Part shown: positions 7,182-15,277 of the stretch, in pieces | Layout of the letters: every line of letters begins with the position of its first letter | Position numbering within the stretch: position 1 is the stretch's first letter | Position numbers and translations under genes: made by a program | The notes under the pieces: generated by a model | Seen by the model: the letters and a program-made list of their open reading frames with translations, nothing else | Database searches by the model: none | Told to the model about the DNA's origin: nothing | Assembly (NCBI GenBank): GCA_030602265.1 | Contig: JAUWAB010000036.1 | Coordinates: 1-39,533 of the forward strand | Direction: 5' to 3' | Source of the DNA: Prolixibacteraceae bacterium | GTDB taxonomy: Bacteria > Bacteroidota > Bacteroidia > Bacteroidales > Prolixibacteraceae | Length of the DNA: 39,533 nucleotides

Positions 7182-9056
7182 ATGACATCCGGAAAATCTG
7201 ACATTTTAACCTCCCGCAGGCATTATCCTGTGTTGTTTTTCATGCTGATGCTTGTCATTTCGGGGTGCTCGGAGCCCGGAATGTATGTTTCGCCCGATGG
7301 AAGCGACGATCATCCGGGCACAAAATCAAAACCGTTCAGAACCATTCAGAAAGCACAGGAGGCCATCAGGGACAGACTGGCGGACGGGGCGTCGGGAGCG
7401 CTTACGGTCTGGCTGGCCGACGGCAGCTATTTTCTTTCAGAACCCCTGACGTATGGCATCCACGATTCGGGCGGTGAAAATACCAGCATCACCTATAAGG
7501 CCCTGAAAGGAGCCAATCCGGTTATCTCAGGGGGAGCACAGATTTCAGCATGGAAAGCTTCCCAAAATGGCCTCTGGATTGCCGAAGTTGAACCCGGTTT
7601 ATTCCGGGAGGACTTCAGGGAACTGTTTATCGACGGGGTAAGGGCAACCAGGGCCAGGCACCCCGATACCGGATACCTCAGGGTCGCCGAAGTGGGCAGC
7701 GACAGGCGTACCAATTTTCAATTCAATACCGGCGATTTTCCCGCACCGCAAAATCAGCAGGATGTTGAGCTGGTCCTTATCCACGACTGGTCCATTTCAC
7801 GGATTCCGCTGGCAGAGATCGACTATTCCGGGAACCGGATTACGGCGGCGGATACCATAGGGGCCAAAAGCATACCTTTTTTCAACCTGGACAACTGGGA
7901 GACGCATCCCCGTTACTTTCTGGAAAATGATCAGGCATTTCTGGATACTCCCGGCGAATGGTACTTCGACAACAGCCGGAATCTCCTGTACCTGATGTTA
8001 CCCCCGGATGCAGATCCCGGAAATATGGAAATTACCATACCGGCAACCGGGCCCCACCTGGTGGTCATTGAGGGAACCGAACAACAGCCGGTCAGGAATA
8101 TCCATTTCGAAGGCATATCTTTCCGTTATTGCGCCTGGGCGATTCCCGAAAAGGGATATGCCGGTATCCAGGCCTGTCATTTTGATCCCCGTCCGGCTGC
8201 CGGCGGATGGTCGGTGGTCCCGGCTGCCATTTATCTGCAATGGGCCGCGGACTGTAGCTTTTCCCGCTGCACCTTCTCCCAATTAGGCGGTTCGGCCCTT
8301 TGGTTTTCGGCCGGGTGCACCGGTTGTACAGTAGAAAACTCCCATTTTGAAGATATCTCCGGAAATGGAATTATGATAGGAGATGGCCGTGACCGTCAGG
8401 TGGATGGCCAGGTGTGGTGGAAGAGCGCTCCGGAACAGACAGCCAGCGGGAATGCGGCGGTCGGCAATACCATAACCGGTGTGGGCAGGCAGTTTTACGG
8501 CGCCGTTGGCATCTGGTGCGGGTTTACCTCCGGAACGGTTATCCGGGGAAATCATTTATATGATCTGCCCTATACCGGAATTTCCATCGGATGGGAATGG
8601 AGCCCCATCCCTACCCCGTGCCGTGACAACCATCTCACCGGAAACCACATTCACCACGTCATGCAGGTGCTCAGCGACGGCGGAGGCATTTACCTGTTAG
8701 GGCTGCAACCGGGAAGCACCATTACCGGCAACCTCATCCACGATGTACCCCTCAACGCCGGAAGGGCCGAAAGCAACGGGATGTTCCTTGACGAAGGCAC
8801 CACCGATGTAACGGTTTCAGGAAATATAGTTTACAACATCGCCAAATCGCCGTTACGGTTTCACAGGGCAACCACCAATCTGGTCAAAGACAATATCTTC
8901 AGTTGCGGCGACGACACTCCGCCGGTGCGTTACAACACCACCCGGGAGGAGGATATTACGCTCGAAAACAACCTGATCCTTCAGGATTCAGATCCGGACA
9001 ACCGCATGGTGCTTGAAGAAGCCATTGCACAATGGCATTTAAAAAATAAAAGATAA
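7182..9056 (+). CDS. Right-handed beta-helix lipoprotein, GH141-like
   Basis: The 624-residue product has an SPII signal (basic SRRHY, hydrophobic core, VISGCSEP with Cys near residue 29). The mature protein begins with YVSPDGSDDHPGT then KPFRTIQKAQEAIRD, the classic entry of beta-helix glycanases related to GH141. Later repeats are typical helix coils (GNGIMIGDG, TVIRGNHLYDLPYTGISIG, SDGGGIYLLG, GNLIHDVPLNAG, VTVSGNIVYNI). Characterised GH141 members include an alpha-L-fucosidase acting on rhamnogalacturonan II and a xylanase, so a fucosidase-type role would fit this locus. I did not identify catalytic residues, and the broader class also holds pectate lyases. The next gene starts 10 bp downstream, which suggests translational coupling. 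Confidence 0.8.
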   Translation: MTSGKSDILTSRRHYPVLFFMLMLVISGCSEPGMYVSPDGSDDHPGTKSKPFRTIQKAQEAIRDRLADGASGALTVWLADGSYFLSEPLTYGIHDSGGENTSITYKALKGANPVISGGAQISAWKASQNGLWIAEVEPGLFREDFRELFIDGVRATRARHPDTGYLRVAEVGSDRRTNFQFNTGDFPAPQNQQDVELVLIHDWSISRIPLAEIDYSGNRITAADTIGAKSIPFFNLDNWETHPRYFLENDQAFLDTPGEWYFDNSRNLLYLMLPPDADPGNMEITIPATGPHLVVIEGTEQQPVRNIHFEGISFRYCAWAIPEKGYAGIQACHFDPRPAAGGWSVVPAAIYLQWAADCSFSRCTFSQLGGSALWFSAGCTGCTVENSHFEDISGNGIMIGDGRDRQVDGQVWWKSAPEQTASGNAAVGNTITGVGRQFYGAVGIWCGFTSGTVIRGNHLYDLPYTGISIGWEWSPIPTPCRDNHLTGNHIHHVMQVLSDGGGIYLLGLQPGSTITGNLIHDVPLNAGRAESNGMFLDEGTTDVTVSGNIVYNIAKSPLRFHRATTNLVKDNIFSCGDDTPPVRYNTTREEDITLENNLILQDSDPDNRMVLEEAIAQWHLKNKR

Positions 9057-9066
9057 CAAATTGAAT

Positions 9067-12000
9067 ATGAAAAGGATTTCTTTGATATTATTTGCAGTCG
9101 TACATTTTCTGATTTACTCCTGCACCAGTCATCATGAAACCATCTGGCAGATAGGTTATGACGACAACAGCGCGGTTGAGTTTTCACTGGCACCCGATCA
9201 GTTTGAGAACTTCATCGAAAATGATTTTGGCTGGGAAGATAACTTTTACCTGGTTGGTTTTTCAAATCAACAAACTGATTTTCCTTATGTTCTCCCCGGC
9301 CCGGCCGATACCTGGGGAGGTACCTGGCCCACTTCGGGGTGGCGCACAAACGAGGTAAACGTTTTATTCGGGTTAAAAAAAACACAGCCGCGTGCAGGGT
9401 ATAAATTAGTCATCCAACTTACCGATTTCTCGAAGAAGTTCCTGCCGCTGGTCAAAGTTACCATCAACGGTCAGGTCGAAAAATTCCAGCTCGAAAGCGA
9501 GGGTTATGATTTAACTCAGCAACCAAAATATGGGCTGAGAGAACGATACACCGACAATGCACCTGTTGCCGGCCATCCGGGTGCTACTCCGGCCACCATA
9601 GAAATTGACATTAATCCGGGTGAATTAAAACCGCATGGCAACCGCATTTCGGTTACGGTGCTTGAAGGTTCATGGATTATGTTCGACTTCATGGAACTAA
9701 AAGGCCCGTCTGCCAAACTGCCTGAACCAGGCAACGTGTTTGTCAGAAATGTTACACCAGCCGATTATGAAATTCACGATGACAACGGCAATGTTCAGCC
9801 CTTGCTCATAGATGTCGAGCATCTTTCGGGGTTGCCTTTGCTGGAGGTAAGGCTTGATGGCAAATTGATTCTTGCTGAAACCATTGAAAAGGGCCGGTAT
9901 GTGTTTGAAGCCCCCATGCCTGCTGTTTCTTCAAAGCGTACCGGGAAATATGAGGTTCTGATTGATGGCAAAAGGATACAGAAGGGAAGAATAACCCGAA
10001 CTCCGGAAATGGCCATTACCCCGGCCGGTTATGCCAGCACCATGATGGGCACGGCACACTCGCGCTGGATGATTGCTCCCGGCCCGTGGATGCCCTTCAG
10101 TATGGTGAAAATCAGCCCTAATAATCAAAATGCAGGATGGCAGGCTGGATACGACCCCATCTTTGAGAATATTGCCGGGTTCAGCCATATTCATGAATGG
10201 ACACTGGGTGGATTGCTGATGATGCCCACCAACGGGGAGCTGCAAACTCAGGTGGGCGATGAGCGTAAACCCGACGAAGGATATCGTTCGCGCATCAACA
10301 AACAAACCGAAGAAGCCCCCATAGGATACTACAAAGCCGATCTTACCGATTACGGAATTACTGCAGAATTAACGGCTACCACCCGCTGCAGTTTTCAGCG
10401 CTATACATTCCCGAAGGATAAGGAAGGGTCGCGCGTACTGATTGATTTACAGATTCCTGCAGAATATACCTATCTGATCGAGAAGGCAGAGATTAAAAAG
10501 GTGAGCGACTACCGGATTGAGGGGTTCAGCCAGCAGCTTACTCCCAATACATGGGCTGGAGGTATTTCACAAGAGTACATCATCCACTTTGTAATCGAAT
10601 TCGACCAGCCAGTCAAAAGTTTTGGGGTTTGGTCTGAGCATGGGGTACAAGCCAATACCGACGTATTGCAGTTGACCGGTTGTAAAGATGCCGGTGCTTT
10701 TGCTGAATTCGACACGCGCGAAAATCAGGTGGTCCAGGTGCGTACGGGCATATCGTATGTCAGCATCGAAAATGCGGATTTAAACCTGACGACCGAGATC
10801 ACCACACCTTTCGGCTGGGATTTTGAGGCAGTCAGGCAAAACCAGTCAGACACCTGGAACAAGCTGTTCGGGCGGCTGAAGATTACCAGTAACGACAGGC
10901 GCGAAAAAATGCGTTTCTATTCCAATATGTACCGGTCGCTATGCAGTCGGAATACATATAGCGATGTGGATGGTAAATGGGTGGACGCCGATGAAACGAT
11001 ACGGCAACTTCCCGACCCGGACTCTCCTGCCCTTGGCTGTGATGCATTCTGGAATACCTTCTGGAACCTCAATCAATTCTGGAATCTGGTTACTCCCGAA
11101 TGGAGCAACCGGTGGGTCAACTCCCAGCTGGCCATGTACGATGCCGGGGGATGGCTGGCCAAGGGCCCTGCCGGTATGGAATATATCCCGGTTATGGTTG
11201 CCGAACACGAGATCCCCTTAATTGTGGGGGCATACCAGATGGGAATCCGCGACTTCGATGTTGAAAAAGCATTCGAAGCCGTGAAGAAAATGCAGACTAC
11301 CCCCGGAACCGAAGTCGGTGGTGGCTACGCCGGTAACCGCGACCTGGTTCCTTACATGAAACATAAATATGTCCCGTACGATTTGGGCCGTTTTTCCAAC
11401 TCGCTCGAATATTCCTACGACGACTGGACGGTAGGCCAGTTTGCCAAAGCCCTTGGAAAAGAGGAAGATTATCAGGAGTTTAAAAAACGCGGGGAATACT
11501 GGAGAAATGTAATAGATCCCGGAACAGGCTATGCAAGGATGAAAGACTCCAAAGGCAACTGGCTCGAAGATTTCGACCCCTTCAAGTCGGGTGCAAACTA
11601 CCATTATGTGGAAGGAAATGCCTGGCAGTTAACCTACTTCGTGCCGCAGGATGTTCCGGCTCTGGCCGGGGTAATTGGAAAGGATACTTTCATTGACCGG
11701 TTGACCTGGGGCTTCGAAGAGAGCTATAAAACCCGCTTCAACGGAATGAACGATCAGTATTGGAATTATCCGGTGGTACAAGGCAATCAGCAATCGATGC
11801 ACTTTGCTTTTCTGTTCAACTGGGTTGGCAGGCCCTGGCAGACCCAGGAATGGAGCAGGGCTATTATCGACCGCTATTACGGCTACGGCGTAGCCAATGC
11901 ATACCTGGGCGACGAAGACCAGGGGCAAATGAGTGCCTGGTTCATTATGGCTGCACTGGGCCTTTTCCAGACCGATGGAGGGTGCAGGGTTGACCCTGTG

Positions 12001-12243
12001 TATGAAATTGGCAGTCCGTTGTATCAAAAAGTGGAGATTGACCTGGGGCAAAGGTACGGGCGTGGAAAAACGTTTACCATCGAGGCAAAAAATGCCTCTC
12101 GCCTCAACAGGTATGTACAGAGCGCCATGCTCAACGGCAAACCTCTCCGTTCGTTCAGCTTCCCCGCCAGTGAGTTGTTGTCCGGTGGATCGCTGGTGTT
12201 GGAAATGGGTCCGGAACCCAATAAAAATTGGGGTACAGAATAA
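9067..12243 (+). CDS. GH92 alpha-mannosidase with N-terminal beta-domain, lipoprotein
   Basis: The product is 1058 residues with an SPII signal (HFLIYSCTSH, Cys about 19). Residues about 25-220 form a beta-rich module starting with ETIWQIGYDDNSAVEF, a motif seen at the start of polysaccharide-lyase-4-like carbohydrate modules. A GH92 catalytic region follows: MMGTAHSRWM, NAGWQAGYDP, FSHIHEWTLGG, CDAFWNTFW, and MVAEHEIPLIVGAY where the family usually has a metal-binding acidic cluster. EGNAWQLTYFVPQD (Glu about 849) holds the proposed acid, and GDEDQGQMSAWF (about 948-959) holds the proposed base Asp residues. GH92 enzymes are calcium-dependent inverting alpha-mannosidases. The gene is 10 bp downstream of the beta-helix gene; the in-frame TTG at 9061 is less likely than the ATG at 9067. 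Confidence 0.92.
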   Translation: MKRISLILFAVVHFLIYSCTSHHETIWQIGYDDNSAVEFSLAPDQFENFIENDFGWEDNFYLVGFSNQQTDFPYVLPGPADTWGGTWPTSGWRTNEVNVLFGLKKTQPRAGYKLVIQLTDFSKKFLPLVKVTINGQVEKFQLESEGYDLTQQPKYGLRERYTDNAPVAGHPGATPATIEIDINPGELKPHGNRISVTVLEGSWIMFDFMELKGPSAKLPEPGNVFVRNVTPADYEIHDDNGNVQPLLIDVEHLSGLPLLEVRLDGKLILAETIEKGRYVFEAPMPAVSSKRTGKYEVLIDGKRIQKGRITRTPEMAITPAGYASTMMGTAHSRWMIAPGPWMPFSMVKISPNNQNAGWQAGYDPIFENIAGFSHIHEWTLGGLLMMPTNGELQTQVGDERKPDEGYRSRINKQTEEAPIGYYKADLTDYGITAELTATTRCSFQRYTFPKDKEGSRVLIDLQIPAEYTYLIEKAEIKKVSDYRIEGFSQQLTPNTWAGGISQEYIIHFVIEFDQPVKSFGVWSEHGVQANTDVLQLTGCKDAGAFAEFDTRENQVVQVRTGISYVSIENADLNLTTEITTPFGWDFEAVRQNQSDTWNKLFGRLKITSNDRREKMRFYSNMYRSLCSRNTYSDVDGKWVDADETIRQLPDPDSPALGCDAFWNTFWNLNQFWNLVTPEWSNRWVNSQLAMYDAGGWLAKGPAGMEYIPVMVAEHEIPLIVGAYQMGIRDFDVEKAFEAVKKMQTTPGTEVGGGYAGNRDLVPYMKHKYVPYDLGRFSNSLEYSYDDWTVGQFAKALGKEEDYQEFKKRGEYWRNVIDPGTGYARMKDSKGNWLEDFDPFKSGANYHYVEGNAWQLTYFVPQDVPALAGVIGKDTFIDRLTWGFEESYKTRFNGMNDQYWNYPVVQGNQQSMHFAFLFNWVGRPWQTQEWSRAIIDRYYGYGVANAYLGDEDQGQMSAWFIMAALGLFQTDGGCRVDPVYEIGSPLYQKVEIDLGQRYGRGKTFTIEAKNASRLNRYVQSAMLNGKPLRSFSFPASELLSGGSLVLEMGPEPNKNWGTE

Positions 12244-12328
12244 TCATATCAAGCATGACAGGGAGGAAACAGCTTCCAGGTAAACAACCTGTAAATGGGA
12301 ACGGCACCGAAACCCGAATTAATGCCGA

Positions 12329-12368
12329 ATGAAAAATTACCTTATTGAACCAAAATGAAAAATTACCC
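12329..12368 (+). repeat. Duplicated start region / 9-codon mini-ORF before the GH78 gene
   Basis: The 14-base sequence AATGAAAAATTACC occurs at 12328-12341 and again at 12354-12367. The first copy opens a 9-codon frame (MKNYLIEPK) whose TGA overlaps the GH78 start codon as ATGA (12355-12358). The gene itself starts MKNYPIVF. This is either a short tandem duplication or a leader-peptide arrangement giving translational coupling. The rest of the 111-bp gap shows only a weak 5-bp hairpin (CAGGT...ACCTG, about 12281-12295). Confidence 0.5.
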
Positions 12369-14784
12369 GATCGTTTTTTTACTGTTTGTTCTGTTTTCCT
12401 GTTCGCAACCCTCAGTCCAAAATGATTGGGTGGTTTTTGAAGAAAACACCAAAGCCCAATGGATTCAGGATGGCAGGCGATTACCCGAAAGCGATTCACT
12501 GTTTTATCTGGATGATCCGGCTCCCGTTTTCAGAAAAGAATTCAGCCCCGGTAAAACAATCCAAAAGGCGACGCTCTACATCACCGCAGCCGGATATTAC
12601 ACGGCTACCCTGAATGCTGTGCCGGTGGGGCAAAATGTGCTCGATCCCGCCTGGACGGATTTCAGCAAACGAATCTACTACTCAGAATACGATGTTACTT
12701 CACTCATTCAGACAGGAAATAATTGCCTGGGGGTTTCTCTGGGCAACGGATTTTATAATCCACTCCCCCTGCAGAAATGGGGACATCGAAATCTGCGGAC
12801 CGATTTAACCGTAGGCAAACCCACCTTTATTGCCAAACTTAGCATCACTTATCAAAACGGGAAAACAGAAGAGATCGTCACGGACGAATCCTGGAAATAT
12901 AACTACGGGCCCATCGTTAAAAATGATGTTTACCTGGGGGTGGTGTATGATGCACGAAGGGAAATAAAAGACTGGAACCTTCCCGGTTTTGATGATCATT
13001 CCTGGAGTTTTGCTGAACCAGGCATGAATCCCGGAGGGCAGCTTCAAAAAGCATTTTTCCCGCCTGTTCAGGTAACGCAGGAAATCACACCGGTGGAAAT
13101 CTCCAGCCCTGAAGCAGGAATTTTCATTGCCGATATGGGTGTCAATTTTACCGGCACTTACAAAATAAAGCTATCCGGCGAAAAAGGTGATACCGTGGTG
13201 TTCAGATTTGGCGAGCGCGTTTATGATGATGGCACCCTGAATCCGATGACCACGGTTACCGGACAAATAAAACGGAAAGGTATCGGCGGCCCGGGCTCAC
13301 CAGATATTGCCTGGCAAACCGACAGTTATATCTTCAAAGGGGAAGGGGAGGAATGGTTTTCGCCAGAATTTACATACCATACTTACCGGTACATGGAGAT
13401 TTCAGGATTGAAAAACCAGCCTGAGCCAGAGGATATTACAGGCTTGTTTTTTCACTCAAATGTCGCTGATTTAAACAGCTTTACCTGCTCTTCCGATTTA
13501 TTGAACTCAATTCAGGATGCCGTTGAAAGAACATTTTTAGCCAACCTGATCAGTGTCCAGTCAGATTGCCCGGCAAGGGAAAAATTTGCTTACGGTGGCG
13601 ATTTGAATGCAACCTGCGAATCGTTCATTTACAATTACGATATGCAGGCATTTTACCGCAAAACCATTTACGACTGGGTGGATGCCATGAACGATTCGAC
13701 CTTTGTGGACACGGCTCCCTACACCGGGATAGCCTACTGCGGAATCAGCTGGGAATCGGCTTTCCTGCTCACACAGTATTACCTTTATCTGTATTACAAC
13801 GACACGGAGATTGTAAAAGAACACTATGACCTGAATAAAAAATGGATGGACAAAGCAGCCAGGCTTCATCCTGAAGGAATGGTTGAAAGCGGGCTGAGCG
13901 ACCACGAATCCCTGGAGCCGGTTCCGGTAAAGTTAACAGGGACCTGCCATTACCTGCAATGCGCCCGGATTATGAAAACTTTCGCCTCGCTGATGGGCGA
14001 TAAAACAAATGAAGCGAAATACGAAAAGCTCGCCGATAATTTGAAAACGAAGATCAGAGCTGAATTCTGGGATAAGCCCGTTTTGGGAAAAATAAACCGG
14101 CAAACCCTTTTTGCCACCTTGCTGTATCATGAGATTGTTCCCAAAGAGGAAATCGATGCCGCCAGAGATTCTCTGTTAAAAGCAGTTAACAACGGACCTT
14201 CAGGCCATTTCAATACCGGAATTTTTGGTACGAAATATATTCTGGAAGCACTCTCTGAATATCATTCTCCTGAAATGGTGTTCGATATCGTCAACAGCAG
14301 AAACTACCCCGGCTGGGGGTTTATGATTGACCGGGGCGCCACAACCATTTGGGAAACCTGGAAAGAAAGCGACAACACCTATTCCAATTGTCATCCTATG
14401 TTCGGAAGTGTAACCGAGTGGTATTACCGGTGGCTTGGCGGGATCAGACCAGACCCGCAGTATCCGGGATTCAAGGAGTTTATACTTGCACCCTCAACTC
14501 CCGGAGGGCTCGATTTTGTGCATTGCAACTATCATTCTCCTTATGGGGAAATTGTATCGAACTGGCAAAAAGAATCGGAGGGATCTATTCTGTACGAAAT
14601 GAAAATCCCTGCCGGAAGCACTGCCAAAGTAATGTTACCGAAAGATGCATCCCAGTCCGTTTCTGTTCAGAAAAACGAAATGAATGTTGAAAAAGGAAAA
14701 ATTGAAGGCCTGGAGTCCGGACGTTTTAAATTGGGGGAGGGAAATTACATCATCAGAGTCTCATCACCTGGGAATTCACATTAG
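12355..14784 (+). CDS. GH78 alpha-L-rhamnosidase, lipoprotein
   Basis: The 809-residue enzyme releases alpha-L-rhamnose by inversion. It has an SPII signal (VLFSCSQPS, Cys about 16). N-terminal beta-domains contain the family phrases ATLYITAAGYY, LDPAWTDFSKRIYY and NCLGVSLGNGFY. The (alpha/alpha)6 barrel carries SDCPAREKFAYGGD (about 403-416), whose Glu fits the usual acid residue; the more common form is DCPqREklGWtGD, so Ala and Phe-Ala-Tyr-Gly are variants. GATTIWETWKESDNTYSNCHPMFG (about 661-684) holds the usual base Glu region. A C-terminal beta-domain follows. Length is typical for the family. It lies in the same run as GH92; the 493-bp stretch after it contains gene debris. Confidence 0.92.
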   Translation: MKNYPIVFLLFVLFSCSQPSVQNDWVVFEENTKAQWIQDGRRLPESDSLFYLDDPAPVFRKEFSPGKTIQKATLYITAAGYYTATLNAVPVGQNVLDPAWTDFSKRIYYSEYDVTSLIQTGNNCLGVSLGNGFYNPLPLQKWGHRNLRTDLTVGKPTFIAKLSITYQNGKTEEIVTDESWKYNYGPIVKNDVYLGVVYDARREIKDWNLPGFDDHSWSFAEPGMNPGGQLQKAFFPPVQVTQEITPVEISSPEAGIFIADMGVNFTGTYKIKLSGEKGDTVVFRFGERVYDDGTLNPMTTVTGQIKRKGIGGPGSPDIAWQTDSYIFKGEGEEWFSPEFTYHTYRYMEISGLKNQPEPEDITGLFFHSNVADLNSFTCSSDLLNSIQDAVERTFLANLISVQSDCPAREKFAYGGDLNATCESFIYNYDMQAFYRKTIYDWVDAMNDSTFVDTAPYTGIAYCGISWESAFLLTQYYLYLYYNDTEIVKEHYDLNKKWMDKAARLHPEGMVESGLSDHESLEPVPVKLTGTCHYLQCARIMKTFASLMGDKTNEAKYEKLADNLKTKIRAEFWDKPVLGKINRQTLFATLLYHEIVPKEEIDAARDSLLKAVNNGPSGHFNTGIFGTKYILEALSEYHSPEMVFDIVNSRNYPGWGFMIDRGATTIWETWKESDNTYSNCHPMFGSVTEWYYRWLGGIRPDPQYPGFKEFILAPSTPGGLDFVHCNYHSPYGEIVSNWQKESEGSILYEMKIPAGSTAKVMLPKDASQSVSVQKNEMNVEKGKIEGLESGRFKLGEGNYIIRVSSPGNSH

Positions 14785-15277
14785 TATATCATTATAAATA
14801 TGATTTAGGCTACGGGCAGAGCCGGGTATTCGAATAATAAAATCCTGATATTATTGATTCTGCTGGCAGTGTTTAAAAAACCATTCGCAGCAAAACAAAT
14901 TGTTGATCTTGCCGATTGGGGCGTAAAACCAAATATATTTACCTATTCATCGCCTGCCTAAGTGCTGGTATCCAGCTACAGTTGCTGAACTTCGGGAGCG
15001 CTCGATGACCCCAATCATGTACATAGAACCCATTTGAAAATCAATAGGCAACACGAATATTGCTTGTGGTGGCGACTATATATTAAACATGTATTATCTG
15101 AACTCCGGAATAATAGCTATTGATCCGAAAACTTTATAAAATTTTTATAAATGCTTTCACAGAATAAAAAAAAGGCCTAATCTTATACCTTCAAGAATCA
15201 GAAGAGTAATTAATTACATAAATATAAATCAGATTCATGTTTGCCAGAAAAATCAGTAACCAAATAAAACTACGAAA
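14785..15277 (+). other. Gene-poor stretch with degraded coding remnants
   Basis: There is no intact gene. It contains a GH28/pectate-lyase-like N-terminal remnant (14833-14961). A second short open stretch (15038-15139) would read GNTNIACGGDYILNMYYLNSG and then stop; I cannot assign it. The rest is AT-rich. A 22-codon frame (15237-15305) ends in a TGA that overlaps the ATG at 15302. No TAnnTTTG promoter box is clear here. Confidence 0.5.
14833..14961 (+). pseudogene. Remnant of a GH28/pectate-lyase-like gene (signal peptide and first strand only)
   Basis: The frame from 14839 reads KILILLILLAVFKKPFAAKQ then IVDLADWGVKPN, and stops with TAA at 14959-14961. A hydrophobic signal followed directly by a DLADWGVKPN-type phrase is how many exported polygalacturonase (GH28) and pectate-lyase-like proteins begin. 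No ATG lies in frame, and everything after the first beta-strand is gone. It is therefore a fragment that cannot make an enzyme. The match is short, so the family call is tentative. Confidence 0.45.
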
